A DNA stretch of 64,000 nt from Solibacillus sp. FSL R7-0682 (GCF_038005985.1 NZ_JBBOUI010000001.1:2624001-2688000); one strand, 5' to 3'. Counted from the stretch's first letter, positions 53,969 to 63,908 are shown. Notes: generated by a model not told the origin, from the letters alone. A program made the numbers and translations.

Positions 53969-55264
53969 TTATGGATATAAACGGTTTAATAAACGTGGGA
54001 ATGGAATTGTTTCACGAATGTGCTCAGTTCCTGAAATCCATGCTACAGTACGCTCTAAACCAAGACCGAAGCCTGAGTGAGGTACAGAACCTTGTTTACG
54101 TAATTCTAAGTACCAAGCATAAGCGTCCATTGATAAGTTGTGCTCTTCTAAGCGAGATTTTAACAAATCATAATCATGGATACGCTCAGAACCACCGATA
54201 ATTTCGCCGTAGCCTTCTGGTGCAATTAAGTCTGCACATAATACAACATCATCACGGTCTGGATGAGGTTGCATGTAGAATGGCTTAATACCTACTGGGT
54301 AGCAAGTAATGAATACTGGCTTGTCGTAGTGGTTAGCAATTGCCGTTTCGTGTGGTGCACCGAAGTCATCACCCCACTGAATGTCATCAAAGCCTTGTTC
54401 GTGCAAGAATTTGATTGCATCATCATAAGAGATACGTGGGAATGGTGCTTTAATATTTTCTAATTTAGAAGTGTCACGACCAAGACGCTCTAAATCCATT
54501 TTGCAGTTTTTAAGTACAGATTGAACGATATGCTCAACGTATTGCTCTTGTACTTCTAAGTTTTCATCAAATTCAACGAATGCCATTTCGGGCTCAATCA
54601 TCCAAAACTCGATTAAGTGACGACGTGTTTTAGATTTTTCTGCACGGAATGTTGGACCGAATGAGAATACTTTACCTAATGCCATAGCTGCAGCTTCCAT
54701 GTATAGCTGACCAGATTGAGAAAGGTATGCATCTTCATCAAAATACTTCGTAGCAAATAGCTCAGATGTACCTTCTGGAGCTGAACCTGTTAAAATTGGT
54801 GGATCCATTTTTGTGAAACCGTTATCGTTAAAGAATTCATACGTTGCACGAATAATTTCATTACGAACTTTCATTACCGCATGTTGCTTACGAGAACGTA
54901 ACCATAAGTGACGGTTATCCATCAAGAACTCCGTACCATGCTCTTTTGGTGTGATTGGGAAATCTGTAGCAGCATGGATTACTTCGATACCCGTAACATT
55001 TAACTCTGCACCGAATGTAGAACGCTCGTCCGCCTTTACTTCACCAATAACGTACATTGACGTTTCTTGTGTCATACCTTTTGCTACTGCGAATAATTCT
55101 TCGCCAACTTCTTCTTTCACAACTACACCTTGTGCAAAGCCTGAGCCATCACGTAATTGTAAGAATGCTAATTTACCGCTTGAGCGTTTGTTTGCTAACC
55201 AAGCACCGATTTTGACTGTTTCGCCAATATGCCCAGGCATTTCTTTAATCATAATTTTCTTCAT
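53969..55264 (-). CDS. asnS: Asparaginyl-tRNA synthetase
   Basis: A 431-residue class IIb synthetase (B. subtilis AsnS has 430). An N-terminal OB-fold anticodon-binding domain (about 1-105) precedes the catalytic core with motif 2 [21 protein letters not shown] and motif 3 [10 protein letters not shown]. The start is ATG 55264 after GGAGGATATT. It lies directly downstream of aspB, the conserved order linking aspartate and asparagine metabolism. Confidence 0.96.
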   Translation of the reverse strand: MKKIMIKEMPGHIGETVKIGAWLANKRSSGKLAFLQLRDGSGFAQGVVVKEEVGEELFAVAKGMTQETSMYVIGEVKADERSTFGAELNVTGIEVIHAATDFPITPKEHGTEFLMDNRHLWLRSRKQHAVMKVRNEIIRATYEFFNDNGFTKMDPPILTGSAPEGTSELFATKYFDEDAYLSQSGQLYMEAAAMALGKVFSFGPTFRAEKSKTRRHLIEFWMIEPEMAFVEFDENLEVQEQYVEHIVQSVLKNCKMDLERLGRDTSKLENIKAPFPRISYDDAIKFLHEQGFDDIQWGDDFGAPHETAIANHYDKPVFITCYPVGIKPFYMQPHPDRDDVVLCADLIAPEGYGEIIGGSERIHDYDLLKSRLEEHNLSMDAYAWYLELRKQGSVPHSGFGLGLERTVAWISGTEHIRETIPFPRLLNRLYP

Positions 55265-55295
55265 AATATCCTCCAAAACTAAGACGCAATAGTCA

Positions 55296-56489
55296 TTAAT
55301 CTTGCCATTTTGATTTTACAAAAGCATCAATTCGACTTACTGCCTCTTCTAATAATTCTAATGATGTTGCATACGATAATCTTACTGTTGCTGGAGCACC
55401 AAAGCCTGAGCCTGGGATTACTGCAACATTCGCTTCCGTTAATAATGCACTTGCAAATTCATCCACTGACTGATAGCCAGTTTTAGCTGCTGCTTCAGAC
55501 ACGTCTGGTAGTAAATAAAACGCACCTTGTGGCTTTAACACCTTCACCCCTGGAATGGCTGCTACTTTCGGAAATATTGCTTCTAGACGAGATTCAAATG
55601 CTTGACGCATCATTTCAACCGCTTCTTGGGAACCATTATACGCCTCTACAGTCGCATATTGTGCTGTCGTTGTAGCATTTGAAGTTGAATGAGAAGCTAA
55701 ATCTGTCATTGCTTTAATAATTTCCGAATCACCAGCAGCATAACCAATACGCCAGCCTGTCATAGAGTGAGATTTAGCAACACCATTTACAACAATTGTA
55801 CGCGCTTTAATTGCATCTGAAAGTTGTGCAATTGAATAATGCTCTACTCCATTGTAAACAAGCTTTTCATAAATTTCATCTGAAACGATTAAAATATCTT
55901 TCTCTTCTACAACTTTTGCAAGTTCAGCTAATTCTTCTTTCGAATAAATCATACCAGAAGGATTAGATGGGGAGTTGATAATAACAGCTTTAGTTTTTTC
56001 TGTAATCGCATCACTTAATTGTTGTGCCGTAATTTTATAGCCTTGCTCAGCCGTACCTTCAACATAAACTGGCACTCCGCCCGCTAACTTCACTTGCTCT
56101 GGATAAGATACCCAATATGGAATCGGGATGATTACTTCATCACCTTCATTTAAAATCACTTGGAACAATGTGTATAGAACATGCTTAGCACCAACACCAA
56201 CTAATATCTCATTTGCTTTGTATGTAAGGTTATTGTCGCGCGCCAATTTATCAATAATGGCTTTCTTTAATACAGGTAAGCCTCCAGCAGGCGTGTATTT
56301 TGTCAAACCTTCATCCATTGATTTTTTTGCTGCTTCTAAAATGTTTTCTGGCGTATTGAAGTCTGGTTCACCAGCTCCTAATCCAATCACGTCAATACCT
56401 TGTTCCTTTAGCTCTTTTGCCTTTGCAGTAATCGCTAAAGTTGAAGATGGTGTTAATGTTTTGACACGGTTTGCTAACAATTGTTTCAT
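55296..56489 (-). CDS. aspB: Aspartate aminotransferase
   Basis: A 397-residue fold-type I PLP aminotransferase (class Ib). The PLP lysine lies in [15 protein letters not shown], the aspartate in SDEIYEKL and the conserved proline motif in NSPSNPSG. It makes aspartate from oxaloacetate and glutamate. ATG 56489 is chosen (eight bases after GAGGAG) over ATG 56495. The ypmB gene ends 14 bases upstream, so ypmB-aspB-asnS form one unit. Confidence 0.95.
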   Translation of the reverse strand: MKQLLANRVKTLTPSSTLAITAKAKELKEQGIDVIGLGAGEPDFNTPENILEAAKKSMDEGLTKYTPAGGLPVLKKAIIDKLARDNNLTYKANEILVGVGAKHVLYTLFQVILNEGDEVIIPIPYWVSYPEQVKLAGGVPVYVEGTAEQGYKITAQQLSDAITEKTKAVIINSPSNPSGMIYSKEELAELAKVVEEKDILIVSDEIYEKLVYNGVEHYSIAQLSDAIKARTIVVNGVAKSHSMTGWRIGYAAGDSEIIKAMTDLASHSTSNATTTAQYATVEAYNGSQEAVEMMRQAFESRLEAIFPKVAAIPGVKVLKPQGAFYLLPDVSEAAAKTGYQSVDEFASALLTEANVAVIPGSGFGAPATVRLSYATSLELLEEAVSRIDAFVKSKWQD

Positions 56490-56502
56490 GGTCATTTCTC
56501 CT

Positions 56503-56985
56503 CTACAAATTCAATATGCGTTTCCACCATTGCCCGTCTTCAAACATGAGATAGACATAATTGAGACTTCCAGATTCAGTTTTGTAAGTAATTTCCCATA
56601 CCGCACCTGGCTCCTCAAAGCCTAACTTTGTATGAAGAATTTCTTTTGCAGGCGTTTCATTTCGGAAAACATCTAATGCTTGCTCTTCTGTTATTCCGTC
56701 CTGTAAAAATACTTCTTGCATTGAATTCTCTTCTAAACTCATCGGGACGAAGATCGCTTTTTCTTTACCGTATTCGTCTACCCCGAATACAGTAACATAC
56801 GGCTTATTTCCGTTATATACATAGGAATCCGAAACGACGGCAAGCGCCTTCGTTTCGAGTGCAAAAGCCTCTGCTTTTTGTTCCATTTCGTTAAACGGCG
56901 CATCAGCTTTCCAAATAACTAACACTGAAATAACAAGTGACAAAGAGACAATAAAAATAACCGAAAAAATAATCCAGTTTTTCAT
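56503..56985 (-). CDS. ypmB: YpmB-like membrane-anchored protein (DUF5590)
   Basis: A 160-residue protein with one N-terminal membrane helix (about 5-27) and an extracytoplasmic PepSY-like domain (YVYNGNKPYVTVFGVDEYGK, PGAVWEITYK). The length and position before aspB match B. subtilis YpmB (161). Function unknown. The ATG overlaps the TGA of a 25-codon ORF upstream. Confidence 0.88.
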   Translation of the reverse strand: MKNWIIFSVIFIVSLSLVISVLVIWKADAPFNEMEQKAEAFALETKALAVVSDSYVYNGNKPYVTVFGVDEYGKEKAIFVPMSLEENSMQEVFLQDGITEEQALDVFRNETPAKEILHTKLGFEEPGAVWEITYKTESGSLNYVYLMFEDGQWWKRILNL

Positions 56986-57059
56986 GACTGCACCTGGCTA
57001 ATTTTATTATATTGTTGTACAGCAAAATTCTCTGTACGAATGCCGAAATTTTGTTTCAT
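56982..57059 (-). CDS. 25-codon ORF translationally coupled to ypmB
   Basis: ATG 57059 opens MKQNFGIRTENFAVQQYNKI followed by SQVQS, and its TGA overlaps the ypmB ATG by four bases (ATGA). The upstream AGGTTGACAAAT is only a fair ribosome binding site. It occupies the place of ypmA in B. subtilis but does not resemble YpmA. It may serve mainly as a coupling leader. Confidence 0.4.
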   Translation of the reverse strand: MKQNFGIRTENFAVQQYNKISQVQS

Positions 57060-57088
57060 ATTTGTCAACCTGCTTTCCTTCCTCATCG

Positions 57089-59869
57089 TTATTCATTATA
57101 CCAATTTCCTAGCTGTTGTACCATACTATCAAGTGGCAGTTTTTGTACTGAAATTGGCGGTAAAGACTGGATAAATTCATGCCCATAGGATTTCGTTTCA
57201 ATTCGACGATCGAGGACGATGAACACTCCTTTATCATGACTCGAACGAATGAGTCGTCCAAAACCTTGTTTGAAGCGTAAAATTGCTTCTGGTAGAGAAA
57301 GTTCAGTGAAGGCATTTCGACCTTGCTGCTGAATAAACTGGGAACGCGCCTTAAACGTAGGTTCCTCTGGTGATGAGAATGGCAAACGAACGACAATAAC
57401 TGCTGCAAGTCCATCTCCTGGTACATCAACACCCTCCCAAAAACTATTTGTTCCAAACAATACCGAATGATTAAATTTTTGGAATGACTTCAATAAACGC
57501 ATTCGGCTCCCAGGTGTGACACCTTGCGCAAAAATCATATAATCGCTTAATAACTCACTTTCATGGATGAGCTCCACTGTTTTTCGAAGCATCTCTTGAG
57601 AAGTAAAGAGGACAAAGCAACGCCCATTTGTCATACGGACTGTATTTGTTACTGCATGAGCAACTTCTTCGATATAATCCGATTGTGAAACCCCTTGAAT
57701 ATCAGGCATATCCGTGACAACAATTGCTTTTGCTCCGTCATAGTAACTAGCTGGAGCGTGTAATTTTTCGATAGGAATCGATGTATCAATGCCCAATTGG
57801 TTCGTAATAAAACGTTCATTGTTGGGTACAGTTAATGTTCCAGATGTCCAAATAATTGAACTTTTTTCACGGATTGGGTTCATTAACTTGGCAATTGTTT
57901 GCGTGACATCAATAGGCTTTTTAAATAATTGAATACTTCCTGGCACACTACGCCGATCAAGTTCTAGCCAGCATGAATAATGCTCATCTTTTTCAAGGAA
58001 AACTTCATCCCATTCCGCTAACTTCATCGTATATTCTCGTACCCAATAACGCCATTGATCGATTAAATATTGATGTTCTGGTGCTAGTTCTTCTACCCCT
58101 GATGTAAATTGCTGTGTAATATGATGGGCTTCATCAATCCATTGCTGTACGACATTTGACACTTTACTAAAAACATCCATTGGTAAATTTAGTTGTGAAA
58201 TAAATATCGCGAATTTTTGCCCTTGCTTCGGTTCATTTTTTTCAGCTACTTTAACATGCTGATAGAGCGTTGCAATAGCATGGTCAAAAGCTTGCACCAT
58301 CTGTATAAAACGCTTCTCAATTTGTTGTAGCATTGGCATATTAATCAAATGCTTTTTCAGGGCAGCTCGGCGTAATTGGTAAAATAATTGTTCATCCTCA
58401 TATGTTCCAATTTGCCCAAATAAATACTTCCAATTCATATACGTAAATAATTTTTCATCATGGCTTATTGCCGCTTGTATAAATTGATGTGCCTCATCTA
58501 TAATCCATCCAGCCATAGAATCAAAAATTTGTTCATTACGTACTAAATCACTTAATAGCATTGCGTGATTTGTCACAATGATTTCCGCTTGACGGCTATT
58601 TTGTATCGCCCGAGAGTAAAAATCGTATAAGGGCATCGTCGTTTTCGGCAATGTGGTTTTTCTAATTTTATCCAAGAGTAACTGTCCACCACCAGATACA
58701 TTCAATTCGTTCAAATCCCCTGTTTCTGTTTTCGCAAGCCAAACAAGGGTTTGCAATATTGTAAATGTTTCATCGTAAGAATCATCTGGAGATTTTAGTA
58801 ATTGCTCAAATTTTTCTAAATCAATGTAGTGATTCATTCCTTTTAATAAAGCAATTTTTATCGGCTGCCCTAACGCTTGCTCTAATGTTGGAATTTCATT
58901 TTGTAATAACTGATCTAAAAGATGTGCTGTATATGAACTAACTCCAATCTTTTTACCTGTTTGCTTCGCATAAATAATAGCTGGTACTAAATAACCTAGT
59001 GTTTTCCCAATACCTGTAGATGCTTCTATAACATGTTCTGATTTGGTGTTCAAAGTTTGCCATATGCTATCCATCATTTGAAACTGTTTAGGTCTTTCTT
59101 CAAAATCAACAATGGCCTTTTGAAGAAGCGATAGTTTTTCTTCTGTAGTAGAAGGAAATGTAAGCATTTCTGAATTGATTTTTGGTGTAGGTGCCATTTT
59201 ACGAATGGCGATTTTATTGAAATAGACATGTTCATTTTCATCAAGTGCTTTTGCACGTTTCACGACGAGTACATCAAAAAATAATTGTGCTAAATTCGTT
59301 TTCAATCGGAACGAACGTTTATGAAGCTGCTCTATTGTGAGTAACGGAAGAGATAAGAGTTGTTGCCAACAATGCTTAAGTAAATACGCTGTCGCAAGTG
59401 CATCATCATCCGCTCGATGCGCACTTTCCAATGGGATATTTAAATCATTTGCTAAATCCCCTAATTTATAACTTAAAGACATCGGAAATAATATTTTTGC
59501 TAGCTCTACTGTATCAATTTTTTTCCCATACCATTTTGGTAATCCCGCACGCTTAAATTCTGCCTGTAAAAAGGACAAATCAAAATCAGTATTATGGGCA
59601 ACAAAGACTGCACCTTGTAGCAGTTCAAAAATATACTCAGCATGTGCTTCAAAGGGCATCGCATCCTTTACATCATCATCCGTAATATTCGTTAAATCCT
59701 GTATAAATAACGGAATCGATTTTCCAGGATGGATGAATGTTGTGTATGTTTTAATTATTTGCCAATCTTGCATAAGAACGATCGCAATTTGAATCATGCG
59801 ATCCCCATTTGCTGGAGAGTGTCCAGTTGTTTCAATATCAACGATGGCATATGTCTGACTTTCATTCAT
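57089..59869 (-). CDS. dinG: DnaQ-exonuclease/DinG-helicase fusion protein
   Basis: A 926-residue protein (B. subtilis DinG 931). An N-terminal DEDDh exonuclease (about 5-170: DIETTGHSP, AHNTDFDLSFLQ, SAHRADDDALA) is fused to an XPD-like helicase (Walker A STGIGKT near 288, IIDEAHQF, C-terminal QGFGRLIRS). The iron-sulfur cysteines of enterobacterial DinG are not apparent, as known for Gram-positive members, where the protein acts as a 3'-5' exonuclease. The start ATG 59869 has no strong ribosome binding site visible. Confidence 0.94.
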   Translation of the reverse strand: MNESQTYAIVDIETTGHSPANGDRMIQIAIVLMQDWQIIKTYTTFIHPGKSIPLFIQDLTNITDDDVKDAMPFEAHAEYIFELLQGAVFVAHNTDFDLSFLQAEFKRAGLPKWYGKKIDTVELAKILFPMSLSYKLGDLANDLNIPLESAHRADDDALATAYLLKHCWQQLLSLPLLTIEQLHKRSFRLKTNLAQLFFDVLVVKRAKALDENEHVYFNKIAIRKMAPTPKINSEMLTFPSTTEEKLSLLQKAIVDFEERPKQFQMMDSIWQTLNTKSEHVIEASTGIGKTLGYLVPAIIYAKQTGKKIGVSSYTAHLLDQLLQNEIPTLEQALGQPIKIALLKGMNHYIDLEKFEQLLKSPDDSYDETFTILQTLVWLAKTETGDLNELNVSGGGQLLLDKIRKTTLPKTTMPLYDFYSRAIQNSRQAEIIVTNHAMLLSDLVRNEQIFDSMAGWIIDEAHQFIQAAISHDEKLFTYMNWKYLFGQIGTYEDEQLFYQLRRAALKKHLINMPMLQQIEKRFIQMVQAFDHAIATLYQHVKVAEKNEPKQGQKFAIFISQLNLPMDVFSKVSNVVQQWIDEAHHITQQFTSGVEELAPEHQYLIDQWRYWVREYTMKLAEWDEVFLEKDEHYSCWLELDRRSVPGSIQLFKKPIDVTQTIAKLMNPIREKSSIIWTSGTLTVPNNERFITNQLGIDTSIPIEKLHAPASYYDGAKAIVVTDMPDIQGVSQSDYIEEVAHAVTNTVRMTNGRCFVLFTSQEMLRKTVELIHESELLSDYMIFAQGVTPGSRMRLLKSFQKFNHSVLFGTNSFWEGVDVPGDGLAAVIVVRLPFSSPEEPTFKARSQFIQQQGRNAFTELSLPEAILRFKQGFGRLIRSSHDKGVFIVLDRRIETKSYGHEFIQSLPPISVQKLPLDSMVQQLGNWYNE

Positions 59870-59988
59870 GTATGTTCAACTCACAGTTCAAGTAATATAA
59901 CGGCATTTTATCATAGTCTATTATGAAAGGTCATGTAAATGTACATTGATTCTTGCGTATGTGTCCTATTGCTAGTAAAACAAACAAA

Positions 59989-60020
59989 AAACCTAGAGCT
60001 GCAGTTAAGCCACTCTAGGT
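59989..60020 (-). terminator. Terminator downstream of antiporter copy 2
   Basis: AACCTAGAG pairs with CTCTAGGTT around a 14-base loop; TTTTTTG follows on the minus strand. It lies about 185 bases past the antiporter stop codon. Confidence 0.75.
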
Positions 60021-60037
60021 TAAAATTTTATGTAAGG

Positions 60038-60129
60038 TGTGCAGGGGCTCATCTCCCTGCACAATGCAAAAGTCTCCCAGCAAATCCGTGCTGTTGGTGG
60101 AGGCTTTTGTTGTGAAGTCTAATACTTCA
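60038..60129. other. Three consecutive hairpins in the antiporter 3' region
   Basis: GTGCAGGG/CCCTGCAC (60038-60061), CAAAAGTCTCC/GGAGGCTTTTG with an inner CAGCA/TGCTG (60066-60108), and GTGAAGT/ACTTCAC (60111-60129) follow one another without T-runs. No ORF explains them. They could be a structured 3' UTR, a small RNA, or a decayed mobile element. Confidence 0.5.
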
Positions 60130-60204
60130 CCGAGGTTTTGGCACCTAAATAATAGATTAATTGATTTGACCATAAAATTCAAGTGTAAATCATTATGTTT
60201 AATC

Positions 60205-61350
60205 TTATTTTTGTGTTTGACGGTCTCCAAAAATCCCTTTTAACATTGGTGGCGTCACTAATGTTGTAATGATGATTACGATGACCATCGGGGTATAATC
60301 TTCAGCTGGTAATAATCCGCTCGTTAAGCCCATACCTGCTAAAATTAACGCTACTTCCCCTCGGGAAATCATCCCAGATCCAATGCCGATTGAAGATCTC
60401 CAGTTGAAGCCTGCTAATTTGGCACCAAGACCTGAACCGATTAGCTTTGATAAAATAGCAACGATTGAGAAGATGACTAAAAACCAAATATTTTCTGAAA
60501 TACCAGCAAACGTTACAGATAAACCGATACTCACAAAGAAGAACGGTACAAAAATACCACTCGCAATTGGTTCTACCTTATGCTCAACTGTTTCTTTAAA
60601 TTCGGTACGACCAATGGCAATCCCCATAAAGAATGCACCAATAATTGTTGCAATACCAAAATAATGCTCCCCAATATACGCAAGGGCAAAGCAGGCTACA
60701 AGCGCTCCACTTAATACTGCTTCTGTGACCTTTAGTTTACTGAATGCTTTTAAGAATGGTGGAATAACCCATTTCATAACGACAAATAATAGTACAAAGA
60801 AGAATATTTTCCCTCCGATAAGCGTTGGAATTGACACGTTTTCGCCTACTAAGAAACTCATTGCAATTGCAATTAACACGACAACGATAATATCGTCTAA
60901 TACGGCTGCTCCAAGTAGTACAGACCCTTCTTTACTTTTTAACCAGCCAATTTCATTTAATGTTTGCACAGAAATACTTACAGAAGTAGCTGCTAACGTT
61001 AATCCGATGAAAATCGCCTGTCCTTGTGTTAACCCGAATGTTAGTGCTAGTGGATAACTCATTGCAATCGGTAATAGGACACCGCCTACGGCAACAAGCA
61101 CAGCCCCTTTCATATTGGCATTCAGATCTTCTAAATCTGTTTCTAGACCTGCTAAAAACATAAGTAAAATTACACCGATTTGACTGAATGTTTGCATAAT
61201 TTCATTGTCAGTAATCCAGCCAAGCATTGCAGGACCAATTATAATACCAATTAAAATCTTACCAAGTACAGATGGTTGCCCTAGTCGAACACTAAAATGT
61301 CCAGCTATCTTTGTTGCGAGCAATACAATGACAATCTGAAAAATGAACAT
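60205..61350 (-). CDS. CPA2-family cation:proton antiporter (copy 2)
   Basis: A 381-residue paralog of the protein at 21149-22288, alignable over its whole length (GQPSVLGKILIGIIIGPAML, FLAGLETDL, AAVLDDIIVV, VPFFFVSIGL). It has about 12 membrane segments and no C-terminal regulatory domain. It exchanges K+ or Na+ for H+. The two copies are separated by 38 kb and both follow the same kind of leader hairpin, so regulation is probably shared or parallel. The start ATG follows GGAAAGGGG. Confidence 0.9.
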   Translation of the reverse strand: MFIFQIVIVLLATKIAGHFSVRLGQPSVLGKILIGIIIGPAMLGWITDNEIMQTFSQIGVILLMFLAGLETDLEDLNANMKGAVLVAVGGVLLPIAMSYPLALTFGLTQGQAIFIGLTLAATSVSISVQTLNEIGWLKSKEGSVLLGAAVLDDIIVVVLIAIAMSFLVGENVSIPTLIGGKIFFFVLLFVVMKWVIPPFLKAFSKLKVTEAVLSGALVACFALAYIGEHYFGIATIIGAFFMGIAIGRTEFKETVEHKVEPIASGIFVPFFFVSIGLSVTFAGISENIWFLVIFSIVAILSKLIGSGLGAKLAGFNWRSSIGIGSGMISRGEVALILAGMGLTSGLLPAEDYTPMVIVIIITTLVTPPMLKGIFGDRQTQK

Positions 61351-61374
61351 AAAATTCCCCTTTCCTTATACAAA

Positions 61375-61416
61375 AAGGCATAGTAGTGCCAGAATTGACT
61401 GACTCCACCATGCCTT
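61375..61416 (-). ncRNA. Leader hairpin of antiporter copy 2 (candidate cis-regulatory RNA)
   Basis: AAGGCATGG and CTATGCCTT form the base stem, UGGA/ACUA the internal region, and GUCAG/CUGGC the upper stem under a UCAAUU loop, followed by five T. The words GGTGGAG, AGTCAA and GGCAC are shared with the hairpin at 22312-22355, while the outer stem bases differ and still pair. Confidence 0.6.
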
Positions 61417-61425
61417 ACTTATGTA

Positions 61426-61468
61426 TTAGAATAATAATTATTCTAACTCTAGTCTTTTAAAAACGCAA
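61426..61468 (-). promoter_or_regulatory. Promoter and dyad operator of antiporter copy 2
   Basis: On the minus strand TTGCGT, 17 bases, TAGAAT. A perfect 21-base inverted repeat with a single central base (61426-61446; arms TTAGAATAAT/ATTATTCTAA) covers the -10 box and predicted start. Its composition is like Fur/PerR-family boxes. Confidence 0.5.
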
Positions 61469-61540
61469 CTATTTTCGTTACTTACTAGAGAAATATAGTA
61501 TTATTCAAAGTGTGAAGACGTTATCAATAGATATTTTTAA

Positions 61541-61879
61541 TTAGAAAAAACTAGGTAATATTTCACGCTTATAACGTTCATTTTTTCGTAACCACACATT
61601 TAAAATTTGACGATGGGTTAATAGTTTTCCTCGTGAACAATATCGCTTTTGTGTTTCTTCTAAACTCTCTAACAATATTGCTGTCTCACTTAAACAATGT
61701 TGAGGATTTTCGATAATCTTTAAGGTTGGGCTTATAAAGCGATGTTGTTGAAGCAATGCCAATAATTTTGCGAACAATCGCCCCATTCCAACATAATCTT
61801 CTTCTATTTTTAACTCGATACATTGCCATAATGTTTGCTCAACTTCTCTCTCAACAAACTCAAATGTACGCTGTTCCAT
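61541..61879 (-). CDS. Small cytosolic protein of unknown function
   Basis: 112 residues, mostly helical and charged (FVEREVEQTLWQCIELKIEE start, WLRKNERYKREILPSFF end). GAGGTGAAAGT precedes the ATG, which supports real translation. No family recognised. It lies between lpd and the antiporter, alone on the minus strand. Confidence 0.6.
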   Translation of the reverse strand: MEQRTFEFVEREVEQTLWQCIELKIEEDYVGMGRLFAKLLALLQQHRFISPTLKIIENPQHCLSETAILLESLEETQKRYCSRGKLLTHRQILNVWLRKNERYKREILPSFF

Positions 61880-61966
61880 ACTTTCACCTCATGCAATTAC
61901 AGTTTCCTCATAATTATACTGCAGGTGTTAATGAACTGAAAGAAATTGGGTTTTTGAACAAAAAAA

Positions 61967-61995
61967 CACTATGAAACAAACATTGCCTCATAGTG
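61967..61995 (-). terminator. Terminator of the dihydrolipoyl dehydrogenase gene
   Basis: CACTATGA and TCATAGTG pair around a 13-base loop; seven T follow on the minus strand. Confidence 0.8.
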
Positions 61996-62002
61996 ATATT
62001 TT

Positions 62003-63337
62003 TTAAGCATGAATCGCTTTACCAAAGACAGAACGAGCTGCGTCACCTACATGTTCACTTACTGTAGGATGTGGGAATATTAAGCGGGCTAAATCCTTTA
62101 CCGAGCCACCTAGCACTTTTGCGGCAAGCATCGAGTTAATCATTTCTGTTGCACCATCTCCTACAACACACGCCCCATAAATATCGCCTTCTGGACTTGC
62201 AACAAACTTCATAAAACCTTGTGTGTTGCCTTCTAGCAATGCTTTTGGATTTGTCGGCAAATACATTTTCGTGACAATCGAATCCGCTGGTGCTTCATGC
62301 TCGAGCATACCGAACGTTGCAATTTCAGGATGTGTGTAAACACAGCGTGGAATCTCTTGTTGATTAATTACCTTCGGATGCTTTCCTAAAATATAATCAA
62401 CCGTATGAACTCCTTCAGCACTTGCTGAGTGGGCAAGCTGGAATCCTCCTACTAAATCACCGATTGCAAAAATACCTGGTATGCTTGTTTCATAATGATT
62501 TGTTACTTTAATTAAGCGCCCATCCATTTGCATTTCAAGGGCTTCCGCAATTTCTGTATTTGGGCGTCTCCCAGTGGCAAATAATAAATTTTCAAATGGA
62601 AAATTGCCAATTGACGTTTGAATCTCGTTCGGGTGAATTTCTTCAAATGTGAAATTCGTCACAAGTTCAATTCCTAGATGCTTCATTTTTTCTTTTATAA
62701 TTGGACGAGCATCTGGTTCTTCAGTTTGCAATATATCTTTACTATGATTTAATACCGTCACTTTTGTTCCCATTGGTGCCAACGCAAACGCCATCTCAAT
62801 CGCAATTACACCACCACCGATGATTGTCAGCTGCTTCGGCAGCTCTTGTATGGAGAAAAAAGTATCTGTCGTATAGTAATTCGCCGTTTCAATACCTTTA
62901 AATGGTGGCACGAATGGCCGACTACCTGTTGCTAAAATAACATGATGCGCTGTAAATGCCACGTCGCCAACGATTACTTTTTTTTCGGCTGTCACTGTAG
63001 CTTCTCCGCGAAACATTGTAATTTGGGCGCTTGAAATAAATTGTTCAATATTCATTAATAGCTCTTCTACCACTTGATCTTTTCGCTTCATTAATTTTGG
63101 GAAATCTATGTTAATTGTAGGGACGGTTACTCCCCAATCTGTACCACGACGAATCTCTTGAACAAGTTTGCTATGTTCCAACATGATTTTAGAAGGTATA
63201 CAGCCAACATTGTAGCAAGCTCCCCCAACTTTGTCTCTTTCAACTAACGCCACCTTTAATCCACTTTTTGCAGCATGTATCGCTGCAACATAACCACCAG
63301 GGCCAGCACCAATCACCGCTAAATCAAATTTTTCCAT
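62003..63337 (-). CDS. Dihydrolipoyl dehydrogenase-like flavoprotein
   Basis: A 444-residue pyridine-nucleotide disulfide oxidoreductase. FAD-binding GAGPGGY (8-14), redox disulfide CYNVGC (in GGACYNVGCIPSK), NAD-binding GGGVIAIE near 170, FAD aspartate in AIGDL, and the C-terminal HPTVSE histidine-glutamate pair are all present, which supports true dihydrolipoyl dehydrogenase (E3). It is slightly short (usual about 470) and has no E1/E2 genes beside it, so it is a second or specialised E3. The start is ATG 63337 after GAGGTGG. Confidence 0.9.
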   Translation of the reverse strand: MEKFDLAVIGAGPGGYVAAIHAAKSGLKVALVERDKVGGACYNVGCIPSKIMLEHSKLVQEIRRGTDWGVTVPTINIDFPKLMKRKDQVVEELLMNIEQFISSAQITMFRGEATVTAEKKVIVGDVAFTAHHVILATGSRPFVPPFKGIETANYYTTDTFFSIQELPKQLTIIGGGVIAIEMAFALAPMGTKVTVLNHSKDILQTEEPDARPIIKEKMKHLGIELVTNFTFEEIHPNEIQTSIGNFPFENLLFATGRRPNTEIAEALEMQMDGRLIKVTNHYETSIPGIFAIGDLVGGFQLAHSASAEGVHTVDYILGKHPKVINQQEIPRCVYTHPEIATFGMLEHEAPADSIVTKMYLPTNPKALLEGNTQGFMKFVASPEGDIYGACVVGDGATEMINSMLAAKVLGGSVKDLARLIFPHPTVSEHVGDAARSVFGKAIHA

Positions 63338-63409
63338 TTTTCCCACCTCGTTTTTCACCATATCACCACCCTATATGTAATGCAACTTAGAAATAATTTT
63401 TTAAAAAAA

Positions 63410-63775
63410 TTATAAAACGGCGATCAATACACACACCCAGCCTGCTATAAACAATAAGCCACCAAGGGGTGTAATAGCCCCAAACTTACGAATTCCCAAT
63501 ATTGACAACATGTATAAGCTACCTGAAAACAAAATTATGCCGCCAATAAATAAATAAGTTGCTACTATTAAAGTTTGTATTTCCCCAAGTTGCCCCATTA
63601 ATAAACCGACCAAAAATATAGCTAAGCTATGATACATTTGATAACGTACTCCCGTTTCAAAGGTTAGCTCATATTTTTCTTCGGCAAACTTCCCCTTTAA
63701 AGCATGTGCACCAAATGCGCCGATAATAACAGATAACATTCCTAAAATTGAGCCAATCGCAATAATTGTGTTCAT
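63410..63775 (-). CDS. DUF423 membrane protein (YwdK-like)
   Basis: A 121-residue protein with four membrane helices and the diagnostic start IGAFGAHALKGK plus YQMYHSLAIF. Function unknown in the family. The start ATG follows TGGAGGATGGAAA. It lies 72 bases upstream of lpd, possibly in one transcript. Confidence 0.9.
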   Translation of the reverse strand: MNTIIAIGSILGMLSVIIGAFGAHALKGKFAEEKYELTFETGVRYQMYHSLAIFLVGLLMGQLGEIQTLIVATYLFIGGIILFSGSLYMLSILGIRKFGAITPLGGLLFIAGWVCVLIAVL

Positions 63776-63876
63776 TTTCCATCCTCCATATACGATTTAA
63801 ATTCATACCGTTTCATTATACAAAAAAAGTATTAACAAAAATTACATTTCTTTCGGTTAATTTTGGAAACAAAAAA

Positions 63877-63908
63877 AAACAGCAATTGATTCGCATCAAT
63901 TACTGTTT
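63877..63908 (-). terminator. Terminator of the gene entering from the right edge
   Basis: AAACAG-T-AATTGAT pairs with ATCAATT-G-CTGTTT on the minus strand, followed by a long T-run. Confidence 0.85.

Noticed and set aside
37509-59869. Two DinG-family helicases as a recent duplication
   Set aside because: YpvA and DinG are distinct ancient paralogs in Bacillales; one has the iron-sulfur cysteines, the other an exonuclease domain.
62003-63337. Mercuric reductase or glutathione reductase
   Set aside because: The CYNVGC redox motif with the HPTVSE C-terminus fits dihydrolipoyl dehydrogenase better, and there is no HMA domain or mer context.
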